A stretch of 64,000 bases of DNA from Bradyrhizobium sp. SSBR45G (GTDB lineage Bacteria; Pseudomonadota; Alphaproteobacteria; Rhizobiales; Xanthobacteraceae), in contig NZ_BSCT01000012.1 in NCBI RefSeq assembly GCF_030159255.1, forward strand, positions 1-64,000, written 5' to 3'. Positions 17,252 to 25,094 of this stretch are shown here, one piece after another. The position numbers were made by a program, and so were the translations under genes. The first letter of the stretch is position 1. Every line of letters starts with the position of its first letter. Under the pieces are notes generated by a model that saw nothing but the letters and a program-made list of their open reading frames with translations, was not told the origin of the DNA and ran no database searches.

Positions 17252-17701
17252 GTGACCGACCGGCTGAAACTGATCGCGCTCGATGCCGACGACCTCGCCG
17301 TGATCTCGGCGCATGTGCAGGATGCGCGGGTGCAGCCGGCCGACATCATCTGGCGCCAGGCCGAGAAGCGGCTGGTGATCGGCATGAACCGGCTCGACTG
17401 GAACCAGGCGCTGCATGGCGAGAGCGAGCCGCGCCGGCTGCTGGCGGCGCTGCGTTTCGACCGGGTGCTGGCCTGCAAGTCGCGGCGCATCGACCTTGCC
17501 GCGCCGGAGGCGGCGCTGGAGCTGATCGGCATCGAATTCCACACCGGCGACGAGCCGCCGGCGGGCAGCGCGCTGCTGCTGTTCTCCCATGGCGGCGCGC
17601 TGCGGCTCGACGTCGAATGCCTGGAATGCGAGCTGACCGATCTCGGCCAGGATGATCTCGGCGTCGGCGGGATCGACGACGTGCCGCCGCTGACCGGGTA
17701 G
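17252..17701 (+). CDS. DUF2948 family protein
   Basis: A 149-residue soluble protein with a GTG start. It opens D-R-L-K-L-I-A-L-D-A-D-D-L-A-V-I-S-A-H-V-Q-D-A, contains R-F-D-R-V-L-A-C-K-S-R-R-I-D, and ends in G-G-A-L-R-L-D-V-E-C-L-E-C-E-L-T-D-L-G. These are the hallmarks of DUF2948, an alphaproteobacterial family found between murA and hisD. There is no known biochemical role. It begins 24 bases after murA and is followed 87 bases later by hisD, so it is almost certainly in the same transcript. Confidence 0.9.
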   Translation: MTDRLKLIALDADDLAVISAHVQDARVQPADIIWRQAEKRLVIGMNRLDWNQALHGESEPRRLLAALRFDRVLACKSRRIDLAAPEAALELIGIEFHTGDEPPAGSALLLFSHGGALRLDVECLECELTDLGQDDLGVGGIDDVPPLTG

Positions 17702-17788
17702 GGGCCGGTTCAAAGGGTTGACGGCCCCGCGCTGCCGCGCCATTGAGCAGGGGGTCGGGGGCAGCCACCCCTTCGGAAAGTGCCAGAG

Positions 17789-19084
17789 ATGCCCATTCGC
17801 CTGTCCCGCGCCAGCACCGATTTCGACGCCCAGTTTCGGCAGTTTCTCGCCGCCAAGCGCGAGACCTCCGCCGATGTCGAAGCGGCCGCGCGTGCGATCG
17901 TCGACGACGTGGCGAAACGCGGCGATGCCGCGCTGCTGGAGGCGACGCGCAAGTTCGACCGGCTGGAGCTCGACGCGTCGTCGTTGCGCGTGACGGCTGC
18001 CGAGATCGAAGCCGCGGTGAAGGCCTGCGACGCCGCCACCTTGGACGCGCTGAAATTCGCCCGCGACCGCATCGAGGCCTTTCATCTCAAGCAATTGCCC
18101 CAGGACCAGCGCTTCACCGATGCCGCCGGCGTCGAGCTCGGCTGGCGCTGGAGCGCGATCGAATCGGCGGGGCTCTACGTCCCCGGCGGCACCGCGGCCT
18201 ATCCGTCCTCGGTGCTGATGAACGCCATTCCCGCCAAGGTCGCTGGCGTCGCCCGCCTGGTGATGGTGGTGCCGTCGCCCGACGGCAAGCTCAATCCGCT
18301 GGTGCTGGCCGCCGCCCATCTCGGCGGCGTCTCCGAGATCTACCGCGTCGGCGGCGCCCAGGCCGTGGCCGCGCTGGCGCATGGCACGGCGACGATCGCC
18401 CCCGTCGTCAAGATCGTCGGCCCCGGCAATGCCTATGTCGCCGCCGCCAAGCGGCTGGTGTTCGGCAAGGTCGGCATCGACATGATCGCCGGCCCGTCCG
18501 AGGTGCTGGTGATCGCCGACGACAGCGGCAATGCCGACTGGATCGCCGCCGATCTCCTGGCCCAGGCCGAGCACGACGCCAGCGCGCAGTCGATCCTGAT
18601 CACCGACAGCCGGCGCCTGGCCGATGACGTCGCCCGCGCCGTCGAGGGCCAGCTCAAGACGCTCCCGCGTGCCGCGATCGCAGGTGCCTCCTGGGCCGAT
18701 TTCGGCGCCATCATCGAGGTCGACCATCTCGACCAGGCCGTGCCGCTGGCGGATGCCATCGCCGCCGAGCATCTGGAGATCATGACCAGAGATCCCGACG
18801 CGTTCGCGGCCCGGGTCCGCAATGCCGGTGCCATTTTCCTGGGCGCGCACACGCCGGAGGCGATCGGCGACTATGTCGGCGGCTCCAATCACGTGCTGCC
18901 GACCGCGCGCTCAGCGCGATTCTCCTCGGGCCTCGGCGTGCTCGACTTCATGAAGCGCACGTCGCTGTTGAAATGCGGTCCGGACCAGTTGCGCGCGCTG
19001 GGACCAGCGGCGATGACTCTGGGCAAGGCCGAGGGTCTCGACGCCCATTCACGCTCCGTGGGAATACGCCTCAACCTGCCATGA
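17789..19084 (+). CDS. hisD: Histidinol dehydrogenase
   Basis: A 431-residue zinc enzyme that oxidises L-histidinol to histidine in two NAD-dependent steps, the last of the histidine pathway. Visible signatures: G-L-Y-V-P-G-G-T-A-A-Y-P-S-S-V-L-M-N near residue 130, G-P-G-N-A-Y-V-A-A-A-K, D-M-I-A-G-P-S-E-V-L-V-I-A-D, A-Q-A-E-H-D (zinc-ligand Q and H), and A-E-H-L-E-I-M near the C-terminus. I take ATG 17789 as the start (M-P-I-R-L); a GTG nine bases upstream is in frame. Its stop overlaps the UPF0262 start by four bases (ATGA), so the two are translationally coupled. Confidence 0.97.
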   Translation: MPIRLSRASTDFDAQFRQFLAAKRETSADVEAAARAIVDDVAKRGDAALLEATRKFDRLELDASSLRVTAAEIEAAVKACDAATLDALKFARDRIEAFHLKQLPQDQRFTDAAGVELGWRWSAIESAGLYVPGGTAAYPSSVLMNAIPAKVAGVARLVMVVPSPDGKLNPLVLAAAHLGGVSEIYRVGGAQAVAALAHGTATIAPVVKIVGPGNAYVAAAKRLVFGKVGIDMIAGPSEVLVIADDSGNADWIAADLLAQAEHDASAQSILITDSRRLADDVARAVEGQLKTLPRAAIAGASWADFGAIIEVDHLDQAVPLADAIAAEHLEIMTRDPDAFAARVRNAGAIFLGAHTPEAIGDYVGGSNHVLPTARSARFSSGLGVLDFMKRTSLLKCGPDQLRALGPAAMTLGKAEGLDAHSRSVGIRLNLP

Positions 19085-19587
19085 CCCAGAACCCGCCAGG
19101 CGACGACCGGACCAATCGCATCGTGGCGGTGACGCTCGACGAGGAGTCGATCGGCCGCTCCGGTCCGGACATCGAGCATGAGCGGGCGATCGCGATCTAC
19201 GACCTCGTCGAGGAGAACCTGTTTGCGCCCGAGGGCGCCGACGGCGCCGGGCCCTTCACCCTGCATCTCGGCATCACCGCGAACCGGCTGATGTTCGACA
19301 TCCGCAAGGTCGACGGCACGCCGGTCGTGACGCATCTGTTGTCGCTGTCGCCGTTCCGGCGGATCGTGAAGGACTATTTCATGATCTGCGACAGCTATTA
19401 CAACGCGATCCGCACCGCGACGCCGGACAAGATCGAGGCCATCGACATGGGCCGCCGCGGCATCCATGACGAGGGCTCGCAGACGCTGCAGGAGCGCCTC
19501 AAGGGCAAGGTGCGGGTCGACTTCGAGACCTCGCGCCGGCTGTTCACCTTGATCACGGTGCTGCATTGGAAGGGCGAAGGCCAGTGA
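19081..19587 (+). CDS. UPF0262 family protein
   Basis: A 168-residue soluble protein of UPF0262, a family typical of Alphaproteobacteria beside hisD. Recognised stretches include I-E-H-E-R-A-I-A-I-Y-D-L-V-E-E-N, G-P-F-T-L-H-L-G-I-T-A-N-R-L, L-S-P-F-R-R-I-V-K-D-Y-F-M-I-C-D-S-Y-Y, and the ending F-E-T-S-R-R-L-F-T-L-I-T-V-L-H-W. There is no known function. The start at 19081 overlaps the hisD stop codon, which fixes the reading frame. Confidence 0.93.
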   Translation: MTQNPPGDDRTNRIVAVTLDEESIGRSGPDIEHERAIAIYDLVEENLFAPEGADGAGPFTLHLGITANRLMFDIRKVDGTPVVTHLLSLSPFRRIVKDYFMICDSYYNAIRTATPDKIEAIDMGRRGIHDEGSQTLQERLKGKVRVDFETSRRLFTLITVLHWKGEGQ

Positions 19588-19641
19588 CGCCGCGCGCTCG
19601 CCTTTGCGCGTCCAAGCTTTCGGCCAAGGGCGCCTAGGCGC

Positions 19642-20112
19642 ATGGCCGAGGGGCCGCCGCGCGCGCGCCAGCCGCAGGCGGTGCTGTTTGCCTGCGGCCA
19701 GAACAGCGTCCGCTCGCCGATGGCCGAGAGCCTGCTGCGCCAGATGTTTCCGAAAAGCCTCTATGTCCGCTCGGCTGGCGTCAAGAAGGGCGAGCTCGAT
19801 CCGTTCGCGGTGTCTGTCATGGCCGAGCTCGGCCAGGACATCTCGCAGCACAAGCCGACCACCTTCGCGGAGCTCGAGGACTGGGAGGGCCTGAACTTCG
19901 ACCTCATCATCACCCTCTCGCCCGAGGCCCATCACAAGGCCCTGGAACTGACCCGCACCATCGCCGCCGACGTCGAGTATTGGCCGACGCCGGATCCAAC
20001 CAACACCGACGGCAACCGCGAGCAGAAGCTGTCGGCCTATCGCGAGGTCTGCGACGGCCTGTTCGCGCGCATCCGCAAGCGCTTCGGCAAGCCCGGGCCG
20101 GCGGGCTTGTAG
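19642..20112 (+). CDS. Low-molecular-weight protein tyrosine phosphatase-type protein
   Basis: A 156-residue cysteine phosphatase-fold protein of the LMW-PTP/arsenate reductase superfamily. The phosphate-binding loop is C18-G-Q-N-S-V-R24-S (C-x5-R) near the N-terminus, and the general-acid aspartate lies in the late D-P-T-N-T-D loop. The P-loop N-S-x-R-S-x-M-A-E is the arsC-like version. It could dephosphorylate tyrosine or act as an arsenate reductase; the sequence alone does not decide. Its position (after UPF0262, before maf) is conserved in relatives, which argues for a housekeeping role rather than arsenic resistance. No arsenic genes are nearby. Confidence 0.9.
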   Translation: MAEGPPRARQPQAVLFACGQNSVRSPMAESLLRQMFPKSLYVRSAGVKKGELDPFAVSVMAELGQDISQHKPTTFAELEDWEGLNFDLIITLSPEAHHKALELTRTIAADVEYWPTPDPTNTDGNREQKLSAYREVCDGLFARIRKRFGKPGPAGL

Positions 20113-20294
20113 CAGCCTGGTTTCCAACACAGGTGTCATCGAACCGAAATACCAGCGTCGTCCCCCGCTCAAACTCCCACCGTACAGCAGGCCCGTCGCA
20201 CCGTTGTCGCAGCCGGCGGGTTGTGGAATGGCAGCCCTTCCGATAGGTTCCGCGCGCCCGCCTCACAGCCTTCGAATCCCTCAGCGAAATCAGC

Positions 20295-20924
20295 ATGCTC
20301 GGCCGTCCCAAAATCGTTCTTGCATCCGGTTCGCCGCGGCGTCTGGCGCTGCTCAACCAGGCCGGCATCGAGCCCGACGCGCTGCGCCCGGCCGATGTCG
20401 ACGAGACCCCGAAGCGCGGCGAGCTGCCGCGCGCCTGCGCCAACCGCCTGGCGCGGGCGAAGGCCGATGCCGCGCTGAAATCCGTCCAGCTCGACGACGA
20501 GCTGCGCGGCGCCTTTATCATCTCCGCCGACACCGTCGTCGCGGTCGGCCGCCGCATCCTGCCGAAGGCCAATCTGGTCGACGAGGCCTCGCAGTGCCTG
20601 CGGCTGCTGTCGGGGCGCAACCACCGCGTCTACACCGCGATCACGATTGTGACGCCGAAGGAGGCGTTCCGCCAGCGCCTGGTCGAGACCCGCGTCCGCT
20701 TCAAGCGGCTCAGCGAGGACGACATCCAGGCCTATATCGGCTCCGGCGAATGGCGCGGGAAGGCCGGCGGCTACGCCGTGCAGGGCATCGCCGGCTCGTT
20801 CGTGGTCAAGATGGTCGGCTCCTACACCAACGTCGTCGGCCTGCCGCTCTACGAGACCACGACCCTGCTCGCCGGCGAAGGTTTCCCGATCCGCTTCGGC
20901 TGGCTCAACACCGTCGGCGTCTGA
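20295..20924 (+). CDS. maf: Maf-like nucleoside triphosphate pyrophosphatase
   Basis: A 209-residue Maf-family enzyme that hydrolyses non-canonical or modified nucleotides to monophosphates. Signatures are L-A-S-G-S-P-R-R at the N-terminus (phosphate binding), I-S-A-D-T-V-V (catalytic Asp), and Y-I-G-S-G-E-W-R-G-K-A-G-G-Y-A-V-Q-G (substrate specificity loop). The length is usual. It is followed 52 bases later by yacG, a pairing typical of alphaproteobacteria. The 182 bases before it hold no gene; in particular infA, which sits here in some relatives, is absent. Confidence 0.94.
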   Translation: MLGRPKIVLASGSPRRLALLNQAGIEPDALRPADVDETPKRGELPRACANRLARAKADAALKSVQLDDELRGAFIISADTVVAVGRRILPKANLVDEASQCLRLLSGRNHRVYTAITIVTPKEAFRQRLVETRVRFKRLSEDDIQAYIGSGEWRGKAGGYAVQGIAGSFVVKMVGSYTNVVGLPLYETTTLLAGEGFPIRFGWLNTVGV

Positions 20925-20976
20925 CCATCCGCATGCGGGGGTGCATCCGCGCGTCCAGCCCATTAAATAGCCGCCG

Positions 20977-21180
20977 ATGTCCGACGAATCACCCAGCCGG
21001 AGCGCCCCCGCTTCGACATCCGCCAAGCCCGTCCGCCGCTGTCCGATCTGCAACCGGCCTGCGGCCGAGGCCGTCCGCCCATTCTGCTCGCCGCGCTGCC
21101 GCGACGTCGACCTGCACCGCTGGCTGAGCGGCTCCTACGTCATCCCGGCCGCTGAGGGCGACGAGGACGACGTCGAATAA
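20977..21180 (+). CDS. yacG: DNA gyrase inhibitor YacG, zinc protein
   Basis: A 67-residue zinc-finger protein. The four ligands are C22-P-I-C25 and C37-S-P-R-C41, followed by D-V-D-L-H-R-W-L-S-G-S-Y, all diagnostic of YacG. In E. coli YacG binds GyrB and inhibits gyrase supercoiling. The acidic tail (D-E-D-D-V-E) is usual. It is the last gene of the conserved block before tRNA-Phe. Confidence 0.95.
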   Translation: MSDESPSRSAPASTSAKPVRRCPICNRPAAEAVRPFCSPRCRDVDLHRWLSGSYVIPAAEGDEDDVE

Positions 21181-21342
21181 TCCCGTCTTTTCATGTTGTT
21201 GCACCCGCGGCGCCCGGCGTCCCGAGCGGACCGTCGCAACTGCAAAAGGAATGTGAAAACTTCCCCTCGGGGCGGTAGACAGCGCCGTCCGGTCCCACTA
21301 TAACCCGCCGGCTCGTCGGGCTTTTTGGCCCGCAAGAGACCT

Positions 21343-21418
21343 GCCCAGGTAGCTCAGTTGGTAGAGCATGCGACTGAAAATCGCAGTGTCGGTGGTTCGA
21401 TCCCGCCCCTGGGCACCA
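21343..21418 (+). tRNA. tRNA-Phe (anticodon GAA)
   Basis: A full cloverleaf: acceptor GCCCAGG/CCTGGGC, D-arm GCTC...GAGC, anticodon stem TGCGA/TCGCA around CTGAAAA (anticodon GAA), T-arm GGTTCGATCCC, and encoded CCA at 21416-21418. The sequence beyond it changes character, and lower-GC genes follow within 1 kb. Confidence 0.97.
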
Positions 21419-21478
21419 CGCTTCGCCCTTCGGGCTACGCGTGGCGCAGCCGCGCCGTAGTCCGAAGGGCGAAGCGTG
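21417..21478. repeat. Long palindrome abutting the tRNA-Phe 3' end
   Basis: Arms of 23 bases (21417-21439 and 21456-21478) differ from perfect complementarity at one position and enclose a 15-base loop. The left arm begins inside the CCA end of the tRNA. The core is CTTCGCCCTTCGG facing CCGAAGGGCGAAG. There is no T-run after it. It is either a REP-type element or a processing/termination hairpin. Confidence 0.75.
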
Positions 21479-21679
21479 CCCGGCGTAGCCTCTTGTCCGG
21501 CGTAGCCCCTTGGCGAAGCCGGGCGTTTGAGCCCCCCAAGCCTCGCTTGAGCCCCGCTCTCTGATCCCAATCAACCTTGTCAAACAGCCCGTCGCGCGGT
21601 CGTAGCCTTGCTCATGGCCATGCCGCCGCGTTCCCGCGGCCTTATCAACCCGAGCTCTGCTGCAGATGGCGTCCTCATC

Positions 21680-22020
21680 TAATGAGAGGGCGCGGGGAAG
21701 GCCGGGTGCTGGTCGCACCCGCGGTCCGCGTGCAGCAAAAAAGCACGCGGCAGAACCACAGGTACGGCCGAACATCCGGCCTTCCCCGCGCGATGGCTTT
21801 ACGGCTTATACGCGATCTCCCCGGGGACCGGCTGTCTTGCCCCCGTCGCCCGCCGCGCTCGTCATGAACACAGCGACCTTGACGCCAGCATCGGGGCGCC
21901 AGGACCACGCGACTTCGCCGTCCGCAGTTCATCACTCGTCGCGCAAAAGCGCCTGACAAAGCCGCGGCCACCGCATCCCCGCCTCACGTGCCGTGACGAT
22001 CGCGATACGCCCCTCTCGGC
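21680..22020 (-). repeat. Dispersed structured repeat, copy B (reverse orientation)
   Basis: The reverse complement of this stretch matches copies A and C: GAGAGGGGCGT, GGATGCGGTGG, GGACGGCGAAGTCG-CGTGGTCCTGG, GGCAAGACAGCCGGTCCCC, GCGTATAAG. It ends in the shared hairpin spanning 21690-21791. Its inner stem is CCGCGTGC/GCACGCGG where copy A has CCGCCTGC/GCAGGCGG. Copy B lacks the GTCGGGCAAATCA end. 21479-21679, between this and the tRNA palindrome, and 22021-22327 after it hold no supported gene. Confidence 0.8.
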
Positions 22021-22327
22021 GAAGCAGGATGGCGGGATAAGACCACTGATTTGGGGGTGGTGTCAACGAATTTTCTGGTATTCAGAATCTTCGACCTGCG
22101 TCGCAGCCTTGCTGCCGTACATCCGTCGATCATCCGCCATGAAATCAATGTTGAGGCCAACCTGCTTCCCAGGCACGACCATTGATCGCTTGGCGCTTGG
22201 CGGAAACAAGTAGCGAGAAAAGGGCACGGATCAGTAGGCGAAGAAAGGTTGCACTGTCACAGTCACTTTGAGGCAGATCGGAAACGCAGTCGATTCAAGT
22301 CATGCTTGTTTAGAAGGAGGCCTGGAG

Positions 22328-23299
22328 CTACTGCAGCTTCGGGTAGCGCTCAAGGACCGATATTTTGCCTTGCCCTGCATTGGCTGCCTCGCAAGCGCCC
22401 GTGCTCACAGTGAGCGTGACGCAAGCCTGATCGAGCGTATCAACCTGCAGTGAAAAGCCGGCATTGTTGCCGATTATAGCAGAGTAGTCTGTCAATCGTC
22501 CGGTACCTTTAACTAGATATCCGCCGGGCTCTGTCGGATATACGCACGCTGTCGACGATCCGGCACCGCAAACAGTGCCGCTAGCTCTAAAGCTGCGAGC
22601 TGACAACGTTGGTCCAACAATCTCCTTGGTAAGCAAGACTACGTCCGGCAACTTGCCAAAGGTAGAAAATTCAGCTGAGCTTCCGTTGACTCCGATGCTG
22701 ATGAAACTTCGCTCTTCGGGCGATTTCGCAACGAGCAAGAGTTTTTCGATTGCTCCACTCTTCCAATTCGTCGGCGGCTTACCAAGCCATTCAAAATTTC
22801 TGAGGACGGTCTCGCCTTCTAACCTCCCGACTTCATCCCTATTGGTTCCCAGCCAATAAGCACCCAAAGTCACGACATCGCCGTCACGATCAATTTGCCA
22901 CAGCGTCACGCCGGGCTTCGGTTCATCTATTGTGATGCACTTCACATAATCTTGGAGGGCTGGACCTACAAGCTGCTGTGCAATGACCTTCGCCGCCTGG
23001 GCCGCCCCCACATTGAGCTTCAGAGCTCCGAACACACGAGTCGCTTTGGACTTTGCCTCGTCGAAACTTTGGCTTTCTGATATAATTCCCCCTTGAGATT
23101 GCCCGGCGAGACTCTTCTTCGCTAGATCAAACTCGGTGAGCGTAGCTGCCAAAATGAAACTGAATTGCACATAATTGCTGGCTTGAAGGCTTTGTACATA
23201 TTTTGCCATATAAAACGCAGGCGAACATTCAGCTTGAGACTCAACTATCGACATGCCAAGGCAGATTAGGGTGACGAATGCTGCGCTGACCTTTGACAC
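22328..23299 (-). CDS. Hypothetical exported protein, 323 aa (low-GC island gene)
   Basis: I recognise no family. The product has a signal peptide (residues 1-23, ending S-Q-A). The mature part has cysteines at its N-terminus (A-E-C-S-P-A-F-Y), a helical region with D-E-A-K-S-K-A-T-R-V-F-G, and a beta-rich C-terminal half with paired cysteines (T-V-C-G-A-G-S-S-T-A-C-V-Y), so periplasmic disulfides are likely. GTG 23299 has a perfect AGGAGG five bases upstream. GC content and codon use are visibly lower than in the core genes. It lies 27 bases downstream of the coiled-coil membrane protein gene, and the two form an operon. Confidence 0.75.
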   Translation of the reverse strand: MSKVSAAFVTLICLGMSIVESQAECSPAFYMAKYVQSLQASNYVQFSFILAATLTEFDLAKKSLAGQSQGGIISESQSFDEAKSKATRVFGALKLNVGAAQAAKVIAQQLVGPALQDYVKCITIDEPKPGVTLWQIDRDGDVVTLGAYWLGTNRDEVGRLEGETVLRNFEWLGKPPTNWKSGAIEKLLLVAKSPEERSFISIGVNGSSAEFSTFGKLPDVVLLTKEIVGPTLSARSFRASGTVCGAGSSTACVYPTEPGGYLVKGTGRLTDYSAIIGNNAGFSLQVDTLDQACVTLTVSTGACEAANAGQGKISVLERYPKLQ

Positions 23300-23326
23300 G
23301 GAATCCTCCTGAGCAAGCTCATACTA

Positions 23327-24070
23327 TTAGTCCAATTTCTTACCGTCAGCCCCAGGCAAGACTACCCCCACTCCCAATTCATGGTTGTATCGCTGCAACT
23401 GCCTATTCAGTTCTTCTATCTCTTTCGCGTGTTGAGTACGATCTTGCGACATCAAGTAGAGCTGGGTTTGGGTCTTATCAATAAGATCGAAGAGCTTGTC
23501 ACGTCGATCGGTCAAAAGTTTTAGATAATCTTGCCAACCAATCTTGAACGCGTCAGTCGTAACATTCGAAAAATACTGTGCCAAGCGTATTCGATTCTCG
23601 ATATCTTGGTCTAACGCCTTATTCAAAAAATCTTTGACGTACTCGTTACGAAACCTTTGGTTTTCTTGTTCGCGCTCAGCGGTTTTCCTGGCCATTTCAA
23701 GGTAAGCTGTCGCATACTGAAAACTCGGAGGTATCGTCGCTATGGCTATTGCGGCAACAACGCTTCCCAGAACGAACTTCCAGAAATCGAGCCTGGCCTT
23801 ATAACGTTCTAGCGCCAATTTCCGTTCGTCCAGCGTCTCGGCCGCAATAGAGCTCGGCTCAAGACTCATTGGTGAGGGATTCGTCACGGGTGCATTGACG
23901 CCAGTTAGCGGAGTAGCATTTGGTTCGGCGAGTTCAGCAGAAGAGGTGGCTAAGCTCGTTTCCGTCGCCCGTCGCCCCGCCACCGTGTCTACCGCGTCCA
24001 ACCCCGATTCCTCATCCCGTGGCTGCGCTAAAGGGCTTCTCGCTCTCCCAACAAGCTCTTCGTTGCTCAT
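23327..24070 (-). CDS. Hypothetical single-pass membrane protein with coiled coil (low-GC island gene)
   Basis: A 247-residue protein of unknown family. Residues 1-85 are low in complexity and Ser/Thr/Ala/Glu-rich (probably disordered), followed by a charged helix (E-R-K-L-A-L-E-R-Y-K-A-R). A membrane segment (F-W-K-F-V-L-G-S-V-V-A-A-I-A-I-A-T-I) spans about 97-115. Then comes a long charged coiled coil (M-A-R-K-T-A-E-R-E-Q-E-N-Q-R through E-I-E-E-L-N-R-Q-L-Q-R-Y-N). ATG 24070 is taken as the start, with a TTG one codon earlier. It is the first gene of a two-gene unit with the exported protein. The layout could be a membrane sensor and its periplasmic partner, but this is speculation. Confidence 0.75.
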   Translation of the reverse strand: MSNEELVGRARSPLAQPRDEESGLDAVDTVAGRRATETSLATSSAELAEPNATPLTGVNAPVTNPSPMSLEPSSIAAETLDERKLALERYKARLDFWKFVLGSVVAAIAIATIPPSFQYATAYLEMARKTAEREQENQRFRNEYVKDFLNKALDQDIENRIRLAQYFSNVTTDAFKIGWQDYLKLLTDRRDKLFDLIDKTQTQLYLMSQDRTQHAKEIEELNRQLQRYNHELGVGVVLPGADGKKLD

Positions 24071-24116
24071 CAATAAATCTCTGATGCGATTGGACTTTAG
24101 TAGGCACGCTCAGCTA

Positions 24117-24122
24117 ATTATA
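24117..24122 (-). promoter_or_regulatory. Candidate -10 element for the two-gene island operon
   Basis: A perfect TATAAT on the minus strand (24122-24117) lies about 47 bases before the start at 24070, in a clearly AT-rich stretch. No good -35 is seen 16-18 bases further up. The intergenic stretch 24071-24385 holds nothing else I can support. Confidence 0.35.
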
Positions 24123-24385
24123 ACGTCAATAGTAACAGTTCCGTCATTTCCTGCCAATTCCAAATGGCAAAATTACTTGCTAAGCGTGCCGAGCACGTCC
24201 TGCTAATTCGGTCTCGTGCCAACGGAATTACGGTGACCCCTATTTTCCCGTGTCATTCCTCGGGGCGGAGGCGGCCCGTGCTACTGAGATCTGTCCCGGC
24301 ATTTCGCCGGATAGTTTGCTTTTTGTTCTCAAGGCAGAACTTGTAAGAAAGGATCATTCAACTGTAGGATGAGTCCAGGGTTTGA

Positions 24386-24650
24386 ATGGCAACTCTACGG
24401 TTCGACGACTTCGAGGACGATACTATTCTTCTGCACTTCGGCGGCGCGGAAGGCAGTGTCGACGCATACACCGCTCGCTGAGGCGCTTATCGGCTTTGCT
24501 GATATGGCGCGAGCGATCAGCGCGACGGTAGATCCGGGCACAGATATCGAGCTTCTGGTGGAGGCGACCGGTCCCGGTGACGCTGCATTAAAATCAGTCC
24601 TGGAGCGCCGAGGTATCAGCGCGAATGGTGACCGGGTCGAATTGGCGTAA
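24386..24650 (+). pseudogene. Frameshifted, truncated remnant of a conserved hypothetical gene
   Basis: From ATG 24386 one frame reads M-A-T-L-R-F-D-D-F-E-D-D-T-I-L-L-H-F-G-G-A-E-G-S-V-D-A-Y-T and stops at a TGA about base 24480. An overlapping frame then continues as L-A-E-A-L-I-G-F-A-D-M-A-R-A-I-S-A-T-V-D-P-G-T-D-I-E-L-L-V-E-A-T-G-P-G-D and ends at 24650. Read together, the two pieces resemble the N-terminus of a longer conserved hypothetical family that I recall continuing into a transmembrane region. A single indel near 24465-24478 would join them. The rest of the gene is missing. The family recall is from memory and unverified. Confidence 0.5.
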
Positions 24651-24741
24651 CGCGGTGTGACCTCTCTCACAGCCGGCCGCGCCATGGCGCGGCAAGGTCG
24701 GTTCATGTGTTTTCTGGCACGCCGAACGAGGATGGACCGAT

Positions 24742-24987
24742 ATGCGCTGGAGTGACCGAGCCAAGGAGGCGATCAAGGGATCTGCTGTCGTCCTGGCGGT
24801 GATTGTCGCGGGATATCTGTCCACGACCTATGTCGACCACCGGTTTGCCGTCCGCGAGGCAGCCTCGCATGACACCGCGAGCCCGTCTCCGGCATCGTCC
24901 GCCTGCGTCGACGACGAGGGACGATGGCGCAATTGGCCGTGGGCGAATGTGCCGATGCTCTCGCCGGCGTGCCGGAGCGGCCGCTAG
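24742..24987 (+). CDS. Hypothetical small membrane protein, 81 aa
   Basis: This is an 81-residue frame with a GAGGAT ribosome-binding site about eight bases before ATG 24742. A single hydrophobic segment (G-S-A-V-V-L-A-V-I-V-A-G-Y-L) spans residues 13-26, followed by a charged, then Ser/Pro-rich tail. No family is recognised. It is oriented against the large nuclease gene, whose end lies 108 bases downstream. It could be spurious, but the hydrophobic segment and the ribosome-binding site argue mildly for it. Confidence 0.4.
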   Translation: MRWSDRAKEAIKGSAVVLAVIVAGYLSTTYVDHRFAVREAASHDTASPSPASSACVDDEGRWRNWPWANVPMLSPACRSGR

Positions 24988-25094
24988 ACCATGCAAGGCT
25001 GCGACGCTTGCCGCAGGGCGTGGCTGGCTTCGTGGCGCAGGACAGGCCAATGGACGAGGCCCATGGACCGCGCCGGCCTCCCGCGCGCGAACGC

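Noticed and set aside
15674..18892. A 1072-codon open frame on the minus strand
   Set aside because: It lies antisense to murA, DUF2948 and hisD and is an artefact of GC-rich codon bias. The plus-strand frames carry family motifs and this one does not.
20113..20294. Possible infA (translation initiation factor IF-1) between the phosphatase and maf genes
   Set aside because: The gap is too short for infA and no frame shows its conserved residues.
21191..21775. A 194-codon minus-strand frame
   Set aside because: It runs through tRNA-Phe and the adjoining palindrome, so it cannot be a normal gene.
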